Positions 27,330 through 35,362 of a stretch of DNA of 64,000 bases are shown here, in pieces (within the stretch, counting starts at the first letter, position 1; the number at the start of each line of letters is the position of its first letter). Made by a program: the position numbers and the translations under genes. Source of the stretch: DASUBN01 sp036000105 (GTDB taxonomy: Bacteria > Pseudomonadota > Gammaproteobacteria > Natronospirales > REEB76); assembly GCA_036000105.1 (NCBI GenBank), contig DASYGE010000002.1, positions 62,001 to 126,000 on the forward strand, written 5' to 3'. The notes under the pieces are model-generated. The model did not search any database. It was not told the origin of the DNA and saw nothing but the letters and a program-made list of their open reading frames with translations.

Positions 27330-27574
27330 GGGAGAGGATCTATTAAGTTAGTAATGCCAATAATATTAGCATAACTTACTTGATTAAAAAATAGCCAATC
27401 TCACCGAGATCACACAGCCCGGTTAAGAAGCCTTTTTCCAGGCTTTTACTGTCTTCCAGGGTTCTTCCCTGAACCTACGCCCAGGCCCAGGCCCGGGTCC
27501 AGATCCGGGTCTAGGTCTATGCCTAGGTCCAGCTCCATTCCAGCTCTGGCTCTAGACATGTACTCCCCCCATTG

Positions 27575-27622
27575 TTGACACCCCCCAATCCCGCCCGCTA
27601 GTATCTATTCATTATCTATTCA
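27575..27622 (+). promoter_or_regulatory. TTGACA...TATCTATTCA element, copy 2
   Basis: TTGACA (27575-27580), an 18-bp C-rich spacer and TAGTAT form a promoter-like unit followed by TATCTATTCAT repeated twice. A partial third relative (TTGACACCCCCAACCCCGA) lies at 27704-27722. The stretch 27400-27780 is otherwise gene-free and rich in GGTCTAG/CCAGG palindromic words. Confidence 0.55.
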
Positions 27623-27786
27623 CTAATGATTCGCCGATCCGCACCATGCGCCAGATCCAGGTCTAGTCTTAGACCCAGACTCGGCTCCACACCGTCGCCG
27701 TCGTTGACACCCCCAACCCCGATAACGCCATCCCGCTCCAATCCCGCCTCCATCCAGCTCCAACCTTCCCGCCACCGACCTGCCGT

Positions 27787-27834
27787 TTGACACCCCCTAA
27801 CCCCGCCCGCTAGTATCTATTCATTATCTATTCA
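27787..27834 (+). promoter_or_regulatory. Promoter and direct-repeat operator of the winged-helix gene (copy 3)
   Basis: TTGACA (27787-27792) and TAGTAT (27811-27816) are 18 bp apart, followed by TATCTATTCA and TTATCTATTCA in tandem. The gene starts at 27852. The tandem decamer is a candidate operator. Confidence 0.65.
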
Positions 27835-27851
27835 CACGATCGAACTACTCT

Positions 27852-28373
27852 ATGCGCCACCCGGACAACAACAGCGTCGAACAGCAGGTCCTGAACCTGT
27901 TGGCCGCATACCCCAAGGGCATAGCGAGCCCGCGGCTGCGCGCGCGGCTGCGTCCCCGTATCAGTCAACCGACGCTCTCGCGGCTGCTGACAGCGCTACG
28001 CGCCCGGGGCCTGGTGTTGAAGACCGGCAGTGCCCGTGCCACCCGCTACCACTTGGTGGGCGGGCGCATCGCCGCAGCGGAGCTGCGCAGCCGCTTGCTG
28101 CATGAGCAAGTGGCGGAGCGGTTGGTGCGTGACCCGGGGCTCAAGGCTCAGGCGCTGAAACGGCTCGAGTTGCTCCGGAAGGTGAACCCCTCTGGCCGGG
28201 CGTATCACGCACGTTGGGCGGAGCTCCTGGAGGCGGACCTGCCCAGACTGCTGCGCACCATGACCGAGGATTCGGAGCGGGCAGCGGCTTTGCGCCGGGA
28301 GTCGCCCTTCACGGTGCTCTATGATCGCAAGTTGCGCCGGCGAATTTTCCAAGCCTCGTCTAAGCGGGCTTGA
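27852..28373 (+). CDS. Winged-helix protein of unknown role, possible solitary antitoxin
   Basis: This 173-residue protein begins with a MarR-like winged helix (QVLNLLAAYPKGIASPRLRARL ... SQPTLSRLLTALRARGLV). It then has a helical part with NPSGRAYHARWAELLEADLPRLLRTM and ERAAALRRESPFTVL, which resembles regions found next to Fic/DOC-type toxins. No toxin follows, so it may be an orphan regulator or the stub of a longer protein. The promoter-like element directly upstream supports expression. Family assignment is uncertain. Confidence 0.6.
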   Translation: MRHPDNNSVEQQVLNLLAAYPKGIASPRLRARLRPRISQPTLSRLLTALRARGLVLKTGSARATRYHLVGGRIAAAELRSRLLHEQVAERLVRDPGLKAQALKRLELLRKVNPSGRAYHARWAELLEADLPRLLRTMTEDSERAAALRRESPFTVLYDRKLRRRIFQASSKRA

Positions 28374-28425
28374 TGATGAATCGGAATTCGCTCAGAAGCT
28401 TTAGTCCACCTTTAATGAGCTAGCC

Positions 28426-28462
28426 ATACGCATATTGCGTATATACGCAATATGCGTATAAT
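28426..28462 (+). promoter_or_regulatory. Promoter within a 34-bp perfect palindrome (second higBA locus)
   Basis: The arms ATACGCATATTGCGTA and TACGCAATATGCGTAT (28426-28441, 28444-28459) flank TA. TTGCGT (28435-28440) and TATAAT (28457-28462), 16 bp apart, lie in or at the edge of the palindrome, so a bound HigA would block polymerase. Confidence 0.75.
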
Positions 28463-28468
28463 GGCGGC

Positions 28469-28812
28469 ATACGCGCCGTCTTCGTCGAACTGCCCGCTTT
28501 CGAGCGCCACCGCCGGGATTATCTCGACGACGAGGCTTTCCGGGGTTTGCAGGACCTGTTGCTGAAAGACCCCGAGGAGGCGACCTGATGCCGGATACCG
28601 GCGGTCTGCGCAAGCTGCGGTTCGCGGACACTCGGCGTGGCAAAGGAAAGAGAGGCGGCCTGCGGGTCATCTACTACTGGTGGGATGCCGGCTTCCAGTT
28701 CTGGCTTTTCACCCTGTACGACAAGGACGAGGCAAGCGATCTGACCTCGCAGCAGCGCAAGATACTCAAGGCAATGATCAAGGCGGAACTCGCCGCCAGG
28801 AGGACTCCATGA
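28469..28812 (+). pseudogene. Decayed HigB toxin gene
   Basis: The frames encode RAVFVELPAFERHRRDYL then DDEAFRGLQDLLLKDPE. After a one-base frameshift near 28578 they encode MPDTGGLRKLRFAD, RGGLRVIYYWW and FTLYDKDEASDLT. Together these make an almost complete HigB2-type toxin. The expected start codon is ATA (28469-28471), not ATG. Two lesions suggest the toxin is dead, although a 74-residue C-terminal piece could start at ATG 28588. The end overlaps the antitoxin start (ATGA). Confidence 0.75.
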
Positions 28813-29147
28813 AGATCACCGTCAAGACTAAGGCCGCGAAACGCGACCTGTTCGCGGAGTTGAGCGAAGGCGTGGCGGCGCTTGCCGGAGCGCGGCAGGG
28901 CACGCGCACCCTGCGTACCCACTCGGTGCAACACAGGCCGGCACCGAAGCTCACACCGGAGGAGTTGGTGCGGGTGCGCAAGCACCTGAAGCTGTCCCGT
29001 CCCCTGTTCGCAGCATACCTGCGCACCAACGTGCGCACCCTCGAGAATTGGGAGCAGGGGCGCGCGAAGCCCAATGCGCAGGCCGCCTTGCTGATCAATC
29101 TTGTGAAACGCTACCCGGATACCGTCAAACGGCTCGCGGCTATCTGA
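28809..29147 (+). CDS. higA: HigA antitoxin of the decayed toxin
   Basis: This 112-residue XRE-family antitoxin matches the partner type of HigB2: a basic N-terminus, LSEGVAALAGARQGTRTLRTH, then a C-terminal helix-turn-helix (LKLSRPLFAAYLRTNVRTLENWEQGRAKPN). It starts at ATG 28809 within the toxin's last codons. It is intact although the toxin is broken, so it may persist as a regulator or as protection against related toxins. The 34-bp palindrome at 28426 is its likely operator. Confidence 0.88.
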   Translation: MKITVKTKAAKRDLFAELSEGVAALAGARQGTRTLRTHSVQHRPAPKLTPEELVRVRKHLKLSRPLFAAYLRTNVRTLENWEQGRAKPNAQAALLINLVKRYPDTVKRLAAI

Positions 29148-29242
29148 CTGAGGGGTTGCGACGAGCCCTCGCGCCAGGCTATGGGCTCGGGTCTTGAAAC
29201 ATCAGCTTCCATTTTGAGTGTTGGCTTCTGAGGAACAACGAT

Positions 29243-29542
29243 ATGACCAGGATGCATAATCCGCCGCACCCCGGCGAGGTATTGAAGGATGGCGTGTTTT
29301 CGGAAGCGGCCGTTTCCGTGACCGCCGCTGCGTCGGCCCTTGGCGTCACCCGGGCCTCTTTGTCCCGCGTCCTGAACGGCAAGGCAGGCATCAGCGCGGA
29401 GATGGCGGTCCGCTTGGGCAAGTGGCTCAATACCGGGCCCGAGATGTGGATCAATCTGCAGGCGCAGTACGATCTTTGGAATGCCGAGCAGTCTCTCAAG
29501 AGGCAGGTGCAGAAGATCCGGGCCTTGCCGCGCGCCGGCTGA
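29243..29542 (+). CDS. Orphan HigA-type antitoxin
   Basis: This 99-residue protein has HNPPHPGEVLKDGVF, a helix-turn-helix (VTAAASALGVTRASLSRVLNG) and ISAEMAVRLGKWL ... MWINLQAQYDLW, the standard HigA layout. It resembles the HigA at 4307. The 95 bp upstream cannot hold a HigB, and none lies downstream, so it is an orphan. AGGAAC precedes ATG 29243. Confidence 0.88.
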   Translation: MTRMHNPPHPGEVLKDGVFSEAAVSVTAAASALGVTRASLSRVLNGKAGISAEMAVRLGKWLNTGPEMWINLQAQYDLWNAEQSLKRQVQKIRALPRAG

Positions 29543-29639
29543 CGAAAAGCTGCAGCGCCAGATTCGAATCATCGCTCACCGACGATAAACCGTTCAGAGC
29601 CCTTTCGGCTCATTCTAAGCAAGCCCAGTGAGATTGGCG

Positions 29640-29970
29640 CTGAAAACCCCTCCAGCCGAGGGGAGGGTAGGCAGCGAGCTTGGCTTGTGCTGCAATCTTT
29701 AATCGAGAGCGAAGACTACCGGGTGACTGATCAGCAAAGAGCAAAGATGCTGGGTGGTGGACACCACCTCCCTCGCTACGCTCCTCGGCAACTGCTCCTG
29801 CGTTGCTCTACCACCTACATCCCTGTAGGTGTGCTACGCGAGCAGGCCCGCCCATGCTCTCCTTGCATGGGCGTTCGCAGCTTTGCTGCTTACCCACCTT
29901 CCTTGCTGCGCGTCCTGCTCCGCAAGCGGGCTGGCCTATGCTGTCCTGCATAGGCGCTCGTCGCATGCGA
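29640..29970. repeat. Mosaic palindromic repeat cluster 7
   Basis: Modules in reverse orientation include CCTCGGCAACTGCTCCTGCG, CCACCTACATCCCTGTAGGTG and CCATGCTCTCCTTGCATGG, all written as partial words. The region 29543-30175 has no credible gene. Confidence 0.65.
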
Positions 29971-30059
29971 CTCGCTGTAATAAAATTGTCACGGTTTTTG
30001 GATTTGGCTTATGTCCGGTCTTTTTCGAGATGACGCTGGAATCACATATTTTCTAAAAG

Positions 30060-30150
30060 CGTCGCGAGCGAAGGTAGAGCGAGGCGCGCATCGAGCGCAC
30101 GCCTACATGGATGTAGGCGGTAGAGCAACGCAGGGAGCAGTTGCCGAGCA
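30060..30150. repeat. Mosaic palindromic repeat cluster 8
   Basis: CGCCTACATGGATGTAGGCG (30101-30120) followed by GTAGAGCAACGCAGGGAGCA matches clusters 3, 4 and 6. It ends about 26 bp before the truncated GMC copy. Confidence 0.65.
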
Positions 30151-30175
30151 GCTTTTAGCCAAGCCGGGAGGCGCT

Positions 30176-30436
30176 ATGGAAGATTTTGACTATGTGATCG
30201 TCGGCGGCGGCTCCGCGGGCTCGGTGCTCGCGGCCCGCCTGTCTGAAGATCCGTCGGTCAGGGTCTGCCTCATCGAGGCCGGTGGCAAAGGCAAGGGCTG
30301 GGGAGTGAAGCTGCCCTTGGGCATCGTCGCGACCGTGCCCATGCCCTTCATCAACTGGGGTTTCAAGACGGTGCCGCAGCCGGAGCTGAAAGGCCGGCGC
30401 AGCTATCAGCCCCGGGGCCGGGTGCCGGGCTGCTGA
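30176..30436 (+). pseudogene. Truncated N-terminal copy of the GMC oxidoreductase gene
   Basis: This 86-codon copy begins MEDFDYVIVGGGSAG and is nearly identical to the first 87 codons of the full gene at 31288. It departs at GRVPGC, where the full protein has GRVLGGSSAIN, and stops. It keeps the FAD-binding dinucleotide motif but nothing of the catalytic domain. It lies between repeat cluster 8 and the TPR gene, so the TPR gene is bracketed by a broken and a full GMC copy. Confidence 0.88.
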
Positions 30437-30482
30437 TGTATAGTTATTAGGTGGAATTAGCCAGAAAACGAGGAGTCGGATC

Positions 30483-31256
30483 ATGGGCCAGTTTCTAAAG
30501 CTGACGATCGGCAGTCTCTGCTGCCTGCTCTGTGCCGCGGCCTATGCTGCCGACAGCACCCCAGCGCCCACCGCACCACCCATGTCTACCACCCAGATCA
30601 AGGCGGCCCAGGCGGCTAATGTCACCGCTCTATCTACGAACACGTTGATCACACAGGTGGAGAAGGCCCAGGACGCCAAGGATTGGGCGGGAGCGGAGAC
30701 CCTGCTCAAGCAGCTGGTGGCCACGAACCCCACCCGCTGGGATTTCAACCAGCATCTGGGGGATGCCCAGTATAACCAGGGCAAGTACGCGGACGCGGCG
30801 CAGTCTTACGAGAAGGCCGTCCAGGAAGCGGCAAAGGACACCACCGACCCCACTGCGAAGCAGGCCCTGGGTCCCATGTACATGAACCAGGCCGGTGCTT
30901 ACCTGAAGCTGAAGCGCAACAAGGACGCCGTCGCGGCCTACGACAAGGCGGCGCCGCTCTCGGATAACCCCGGCGTAGCTTATTTCAACATCTGTGCACT
31001 GCTCTATAACGCCGGCGAGGATGAGGGCGCGGTCGCAGCCTGCGACAAGGCCATCGCCGCTGATGGCACCCGGGCAGATGCGTACTTCATCAAAGGTTCC
31101 ATCTTGGTGTCCGAGGGTGAGACGGACAGCAACAACAACTTCGTGGTCCCGAAAGGTACCGTCGAGGCGCTGCGGACCTATCTCAAGCTCTCTCCTAACG
31201 GCGGCCACGCCGCGGACGTGAAGCAGATGCTGGATCTCATCGGCGTCAAGCCGTAG
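30483..31256 (+). CDS. Secreted TPR protein
   Basis: This 257-residue protein has a signal peptide (MGQFLKLTIGSLCCLLCAAAYA). Helical repeats follow: DWAGAETLLKQLVATNP, HLGDAQYNQGKYADAAQSYEKA, NQAGAYLKLKRNKDAVAAYDKA and ALLYNAGEDEGAVAACDKAIA, which are tetratricopeptide units. Such proteins scaffold periplasmic or envelope complexes. No partner can be named. GAGGAG precedes ATG 30483. The GMC oxidoreductase follows after 31 bp, so they may be co-transcribed. Confidence 0.82.
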   Translation: MGQFLKLTIGSLCCLLCAAAYAADSTPAPTAPPMSTTQIKAAQAANVTALSTNTLITQVEKAQDAKDWAGAETLLKQLVATNPTRWDFNQHLGDAQYNQGKYADAAQSYEKAVQEAAKDTTDPTAKQALGPMYMNQAGAYLKLKRNKDAVAAYDKAAPLSDNPGVAYFNICALLYNAGEDEGAVAACDKAIAADGTRADAYFIKGSILVSEGETDSNNNFVVPKGTVEALRTYLKLSPNGGHAADVKQMLDLIGVKP

Positions 31257-31287
31257 TAAACACGGCTTCAAGCCCGCCAGGATCCAT

Positions 31288-32880
31288 GTGGATGAATTCG
31301 ATTATGTGATCGTCGGCGGCGGCTCTGCGGGCTCGGTGCTCGCAGCACGGCTATCCGAAGATTCGTCAGTCCGGGTCTGCCTCATCGAGGCGGGCGGCAA
31401 AGGTCGCGGCTGGCCGGTGCGGGTGCCCTTGGGCATCATCGCGACTGTGCCGATGCCCTTCATCAACTGGGGCTTCAAGACGGTGCCGCAGCCGGAGCTG
31501 AAAGGCCGGCGCAGTTATCAGCCCCGGGGCCGGGTGCTGGGCGGCTCCAGCGCCATCAACGCCATGATCTACACCCGCGGCCATCCTTCCGATTACGACG
31601 CTTGGGCCCAGGTGGGGAACCTCGGCTGGTCTTATAAGGACGTGCTGCCTTACTTCAAGCGGGCGGAGAAGAACGCACGCTTCGAGGATGGCTACCACGG
31701 CATGCTGGGTCCGCTGCCGGTGAGCGACATCCGCACCGATAACCCGATGCTGCAGGTGTTCCTGGAAGCGGCGCGCCAGGCCGGCCATCGGGAGAACCCG
31801 GATTTCAACGGTGCCCGCCAGGAAGGGGTGGGCGTCTATCAGGTGACCCAACACATGGGTGAGCGCTGGAGCGCGGCCCGGGCCTATCTCGAACCTGTCC
31901 TCTCGCGCCCCAATCTCAAAGTGCTCACCCATGCCTGGGCCCGTAAGGTGCGCTTCACGGATCGCCGCGCCACGGGCGTGGACGTGTATCACGGCGGGCG
32001 CGTCCAGACCATCAAGGCGCGGCGGGAAGTGATCTTGAGCGCCGGCGCTTTCCAATCACCCCAGCTCCTGATGCTCTCGGGCCTGGGTGATGGGGAGATG
32101 TTGCAGCGCTTCAACATCCCCATGCTGAACCATCTGCCCTGGGTGGGACAGAACCTGCAGGATCATCTGGATTACACCGTGATCCACCGGGCGAAGTCCC
32201 TCGACGTGCTGGGTGCTTCCCCGGGTGGCATGTTGCGCTTCATGCACGAGATGGTCCGCTATCGCCGGGAACGGCGCGGCATGATGACGAGCAACATAGC
32301 GGAAGCGGGCGGCTTCCTGAGATCCGATCCCACGCTCCCGGCGCCGGACATCCAGCTGCATTTCTGCACGGCCGTGGTACACAACCACGGCCGTACCTTG
32401 AGGCACTTGTTGCATGGCTACACCCTGCATGCCTGCATACTCCGGCCCAAGAGCCGCGGCACGGTGAAGCTCGCGAGCGCGGATCCCATGACCCACCCGG
32501 CCATCGACCCGCGCTACTTAAGCGAGCCGGAAGACCTGGACGTGCTGGTGAAAGGCTTCAAGCTGGCCCGGGCCATCCTGAACGCCCCGGCCTTCGCGCC
32601 CTATCGGCGCAGCGAGATGTTCACAGAAGGCGTGGAGTCGGAGGAGGCGATACGCGCCGCCATCCGCGCCCGGGCCGATACCATCTATCACCCGGCCGGC
32701 ACCTGCCGCATGGGCCCGGGGCCCGATGCCGTGGTGGATTCGGAACTGCGGGTGCACGGCGTCGAGGGTTTGCGAGTAGTCGATGCCTCCGTGATGCCGA
32801 CGCTGATAGCAGGTAACACCAATGCCCCGACAATAATGATCGCTGAGAAAGCAGCCGATTTGATGCGGAAAACACGTTGA
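31288..32880 (+). CDS. GMC-family FAD-dependent oxidoreductase (choline/alcohol dehydrogenase-like)
   Basis: This 530-residue flavoenzyme of the glucose-methanol-choline family has the FAD dinucleotide motif VIVGGGSAGSVLAARL at the N-terminus, GGSSAINAMIYTRG (GMC signature 1), GAFQSPQLLMLSGLG (signature 2), and the C-terminal active-site region YHPAGTCRMG followed by GNTNAPTIMIAEKAADLM. Family members oxidise alcohols such as choline or long-chain alcohols; the substrate here is unknown. The start is GTG 31288, aligned with the ATG of the truncated copy. Confidence 0.92.
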   Translation: MDEFDYVIVGGGSAGSVLAARLSEDSSVRVCLIEAGGKGRGWPVRVPLGIIATVPMPFINWGFKTVPQPELKGRRSYQPRGRVLGGSSAINAMIYTRGHPSDYDAWAQVGNLGWSYKDVLPYFKRAEKNARFEDGYHGMLGPLPVSDIRTDNPMLQVFLEAARQAGHRENPDFNGARQEGVGVYQVTQHMGERWSAARAYLEPVLSRPNLKVLTHAWARKVRFTDRRATGVDVYHGGRVQTIKARREVILSAGAFQSPQLLMLSGLGDGEMLQRFNIPMLNHLPWVGQNLQDHLDYTVIHRAKSLDVLGASPGGMLRFMHEMVRYRRERRGMMTSNIAEAGGFLRSDPTLPAPDIQLHFCTAVVHNHGRTLRHLLHGYTLHACILRPKSRGTVKLASADPMTHPAIDPRYLSEPEDLDVLVKGFKLARAILNAPAFAPYRRSEMFTEGVESEEAIRAAIRARADTIYHPAGTCRMGPGPDAVVDSELRVHGVEGLRVVDASVMPTLIAGNTNAPTIMIAEKAADLMRKTR

Positions 32881-32889
32881 AGCCAGGGC

Positions 32890-32941
32890 TTGCAGTACAG
32901 GCCTGGGAAGGCTAAAATTTTACTGTTAAACAATGTTTAAC
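32890..32941 (+). promoter_or_regulatory. Promoter and operator of the abrB/doc module
   Basis: TTGCAG (32890-32895) and TAAAAT (32913-32918) are 17 bp apart, followed by the perfect palindrome GTTAAACAATGTTTAAC (32925-32941), eleven bases before the antitoxin ATG. Confidence 0.7.
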
Positions 32942-32951
32942 GGTGCAGACC

Positions 32952-33179
32952 ATGATCAAGACCATCACCAAAGTGGGCAATTCCCAGGGCATCATCTTCG
33001 ATACCGCCCTGATGGAACTCGCACGCCTCAAACCTGGCGATCAGGTGAACGTCGAGATCCATTCCGGCGGGGCGATCACCCTTACGCCGGTGAAGCCGCG
33101 TATCTCCAAGGAACAGTTCGAGAAAGAGCTGGACGGAGTGCTGCGCGATTACGCAGGCACGCTGAAGAAACTCTCCTGA
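32952..33179 (+). CDS. AbrB/MazE-type antitoxin
   Basis: This 75-residue swapped-hairpin DNA-binding protein (ITKVGNSQGIIFDTALMELARLKPGDQVNVEI, a SpoVT/AbrB fold) has a C-terminal helix that probably binds the toxin (ISKEQFEKELDGVLRDYAGTLKKL). ATG 32952 is preferred over GTG 32943 because the fold begins there. It pairs with the Doc-type toxin four bases downstream and should bind the palindrome at 32925. Confidence 0.88.
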   Translation: MIKTITKVGNSQGIIFDTALMELARLKPGDQVNVEIHSGGAITLTPVKPRISKEQFEKELDGVLRDYAGTLKKLS

Positions 33180-33183
33180 TCTC

Positions 33184-33573
33184 ATGGCGGATCTGCTGCA
33201 CCTAAGCGTGGAGCAGGTACGCCTCATACATGCGGCCGTATTGCATGCCCACGGCGGTAGCCCGGGGCTGCGTGACGAGGCCTTGCTCGAATCGGCGGTG
33301 ACCGCACCCCAAGCTATCTATGGCGGCCAGCCGTTGTTCGGCGATCCGGTTGAAGCGGCCGGAGCATATCTTTTCTATCTATGCCGCAATCATGCCTTTG
33401 TGGACGGCAACAAGCGCACCGCTCTGGCCGCTTGCCTGGTTTTCCTGCGTATCAACGGTCTCAAGCCCACGCCGGATAGCCTGGAGTGGGAGACGTTGGT
33501 GTTGGATGTGGCAGGCTCGCGGCTCGATCGGGAAGAGACCACCAAACGGTTGAAGAAGCTCGTGCGTAAATAA
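33184..33573 (+). CDS. doc: Doc-type toxin (death on curing, Fic fold)
   Basis: This 129-residue Doc protein has the motif HAFVDGNKRTA (about 70-80), the kinase-type variant of the Fic motif. In the P1 system, Doc phosphorylates EF-Tu and stops translation. The start is ATG 33184, directly after the antitoxin stop. The partner is AbrB-like, similar to Phd-independent pairs seen in many genomes. All catalytic positions appear intact. Confidence 0.92.
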   Translation: MADLLHLSVEQVRLIHAAVLHAHGGSPGLRDEALLESAVTAPQAIYGGQPLFGDPVEAAGAYLFYLCRNHAFVDGNKRTALAACLVFLRINGLKPTPDSLEWETLVLDVAGSRLDREETTKRLKKLVRK

Positions 33574-33581
33574 GTGCGGTA

Positions 33582-34274
33582 TTAGTTTCCGGTCTCTGCT
33601 GCACGGTACTTTGCGAAGAGTGCCTCCAAAGATATCTCCTTGGTCTCCTCGAACCGCCGCTCCGTATCGGTGATCTGCTGGATGCGGTCTATGCGGAAGC
33701 TCCGGTAGTCCTTGCGCATCTCGCACCATGCCGCCAGCGTCCAGACCGCCCCCCAGAAGAAGAGCCCCAGGGGCCGGATCTCCCGCTCAGAGGTGGTGCC
33801 GTCTTCCTTGATGTAGCCGATCTTCAGCACCCGCCGGGCGTTGATGGCGCCTCTGAGCCCATCCAGCTGGGCAGTGTGGCGGGCATAGGCATGGAAGCCG
33901 GGGGCGAAGAGGCGGGTATCCCCGATCTCCTGCCGGAGCTTCGGCGGCAGCACCCGGTCTATCTTGGCCAAGGCCTGCTCGGCGGATTCCGCGAGCTTGT
34001 TGCCGCCCCAGGATTTCACCAGCCGCGCGCCGGTGACCAAGGCCTCCATCTCTTCCGGCGAGAACATCAGCGGCGGCAGGTGGAAGCCGGCGCGCAGCAT
34101 GTAGCCGACGCCGGCTTCCCCTTCGATGGGCACGCCCGAGAGCATGAGATCCTGCACATCGCGATAGACCGTGCGTTCCGAGACTTCCAGCCGCTCCGCC
34201 AGCTGCTTAGCGGTGACGAGCCGCCGGCCCTGCAGGTACTGGATGATCTGGAATAACCGGTCAGCTCGTCTCAT
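33582..34274 (-). CDS. YafY-type WYL-domain transcriptional regulator
   Basis: This 230-residue regulator has an N-terminal HTH_11 winged helix (RLFQIIQYLQGRRLVTAKQL, ERTVYRDVQDL) and a WYL-type ligand domain (VLKIGYIKEDGTTSEREIRPLGLFFWGAVWTLAAWCEMRKDYRSFRIDRI, written by its ends). In many bacteria YafY regulators sit beside VOC-family genes, as here. A dyad at 34871-34894 in front of the first VOC gene is a candidate target. It converges with doc, eight bases away. Confidence 0.85.
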   Translation of the reverse strand: MRRADRLFQIIQYLQGRRLVTAKQLAERLEVSERTVYRDVQDLMLSGVPIEGEAGVGYMLRAGFHLPPLMFSPEEMEALVTGARLVKSWGGNKLAESAEQALAKIDRVLPPKLRQEIGDTRLFAPGFHAYARHTAQLDGLRGAINARRVLKIGYIKEDGTTSEREIRPLGLFFWGAVWTLAAWCEMRKDYRSFRIDRIQQITDTERRFEETKEISLEALFAKYRAAETGN

Positions 34275-34292
34275 CGGGTACCCCTAGCCGCC

Positions 34293-34420
34293 GCTAAAAA
34301 TGGATCTTTTGTCCTCTGGCTTCGTTGTGAACACCCTCGCGACGCTCACGTACTAGCGTGTACGCTGCGCTTGCTCGGGCAACCACGCCTCGCCATAGAA
34401 CAAAATCTCACGTTTTTAGC
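34293..34420. repeat. TAAAAA-bounded palindromic element, copy 1
   Basis: This element of about 128 bp begins GCTAAAAATGGATCTTTTGT and ends with the inverted form (CAAAATCTCACGTTTTTAGC). The middle has CACGTACTAGCGTGTACGCT. A related element lies at 46442-46572, and a half copy at 11505. Confidence 0.6.
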
Positions 34421-34439
34421 AGTGGCTCTTATCGACTCT

Positions 34440-34820
34440 TCATGCCAGCGAGTGTAGCCCGACACGATTGCCTTCGGTATCGCAGATGACCGCGAAATGC
34501 CCCATGTCCGGTCCCAAGAGGGTCTTGGGAGTCATCACATGCCCGCCGGCGGCTTCGACCCGGGAGAGGGCCTGGTTCAGCTCGCCTTCGACAAGCAGGA
34601 ACACGTTGTTGCCGTCGAGGCTGGGCTTGAGGTAGTTGGCTTCGGTGACGGCGCCGCTAACACCCTCGCCGTCATAGGGGAAGATGCCCATGCGTTCGCC
34701 GAACATGGTTTCTTCCCGCAGGGGCTTCTTCAGTACCGCAGTGTAGAACTTGATGGCGCGGCCGAAATCCGTGGCCGGGATCTGGAACCAGGTGATGGCG
34801 TTGTTGATCGCTTTGCTCAT
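34440..34820 (-). CDS. VOC-family (glyoxalase/bleomycin-resistance fold) protein
   Basis: This 126-residue protein has the VOC fold: ITWFQIPATDFGRAIKFYTAVL, ANYLKPSLDGNNVFLLVEG and MGHFAVICDTEGNRVGLHS. The metal-site residues are only partly kept, as in PhnB/YdhR-like members, so an enzymatic role is open. It lies between the YafY regulator gene and a second VOC gene, all on the minus strand. A perfect dyad is 50 bp upstream. Confidence 0.85.
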   Translation of the reverse strand: MSKAINNAITWFQIPATDFGRAIKFYTAVLKKPLREETMFGERMGIFPYDGEGVSGAVTEANYLKPSLDGNNVFLLVEGELNQALSRVEAAGGHVMTPKTLLGPDMGHFAVICDTEGNRVGLHSLA

Positions 34821-34870
34821 GGCTGCATTCCTCGCAAGTGGTTTGGTGACGGCGCCACTGTAGAGGGGGG

Positions 34871-34914
34871 CTACTGACAGCGTGCTGTCAGTAGGCTTAA
34901 AATGTATCAGATGG
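34871..34914. promoter_or_regulatory. Dyad and 18-bp site upstream of the first VOC gene
   Basis: CTACTGACAG and CTGTCAGTAG (34871-34880, 34885-34894) form a perfect dyad with a four-base centre. Next to it TTAAAATGTATCAGATGG (34897-34914) matches an inverted copy at 35607-35624 in 17 of 18 positions. Both are candidate operators. Confidence 0.55.
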
Positions 34915-35362
34915 TTTCAGCCATACCCTTGGCGGCCAATTCTCTCTTGGCTTTCTCGTTCTTGGAGAGGCTCACGCCCATGCCGCGCTGCACCTGGGGT
35001 GCTTTGGTGAATTGTACGTTGGCGTATTCCACCACTTCGATGCGGTTGCCCCAGGGGTCGAGGAAATCCAGGAACGGCCCCGGCAGCAGGCGCGCACCGG
35101 CGGCTTCGGCCCGCTCGCGCACTGCCGAGCGGTCGTCGACCACGAGGCCGAAATGCCGGCCCACGATGCGCTTGGGCGAGGGGCCCTGCATGAGCGCGAT
35201 GAACTGGTCACCCAAGTCTATGAACGCCCCGGCTTCGTCTTCTGAGCGCAGGGTGAAGTCGAAGATCTTGCCATAGAAGGCCAGGGCCTCATCCAGGTCA
35301 CCCACTTCCAGAGCCACGTGGTTGATGCCCACCATGTGGGGCTTCTTGGCCGCCGTGTTCAC
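34907..35362 (-). CDS. VOC-family protein (glyoxalase-like)
   Basis: This 151-residue protein begins at GTG 35362, overlapping the stop of a small membrane protein gene (GTGA). Fold motifs are INHVALEVGDLDEALAFYGKIF, DQFIALMQGP, HFGLVVDD and FLDPWGNRIEVVEY. The His of INHVALEV, the His of RHFGLVV and the Glu of IEVVEY are in the positions of VOC metal ligands, so it may be a true metalloenzyme. The substrate is unknown. Confidence 0.83.
   Translation of the reverse strand: MNTAAKKPHMVGINHVALEVGDLDEALAFYGKIFDFTLRSEDEAGAFIDLGDQFIALMQGPSPKRIVGRHFGLVVDDRSAVRERAEAAGARLLPGPFLDFLDPWGNRIEVVEYANVQFTKAPQVQRGMGVSLSKNEKAKRELAAKGMAETI

Noticed and set aside
27480..27720. GGTCTAG/CCAGG-rich stretch that might be a CRISPR-like or iteron array
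   Set aside because: The words are short, irregular and overlapping with no constant repeat-spacer length, so neither a CRISPR array nor an origin is supported.
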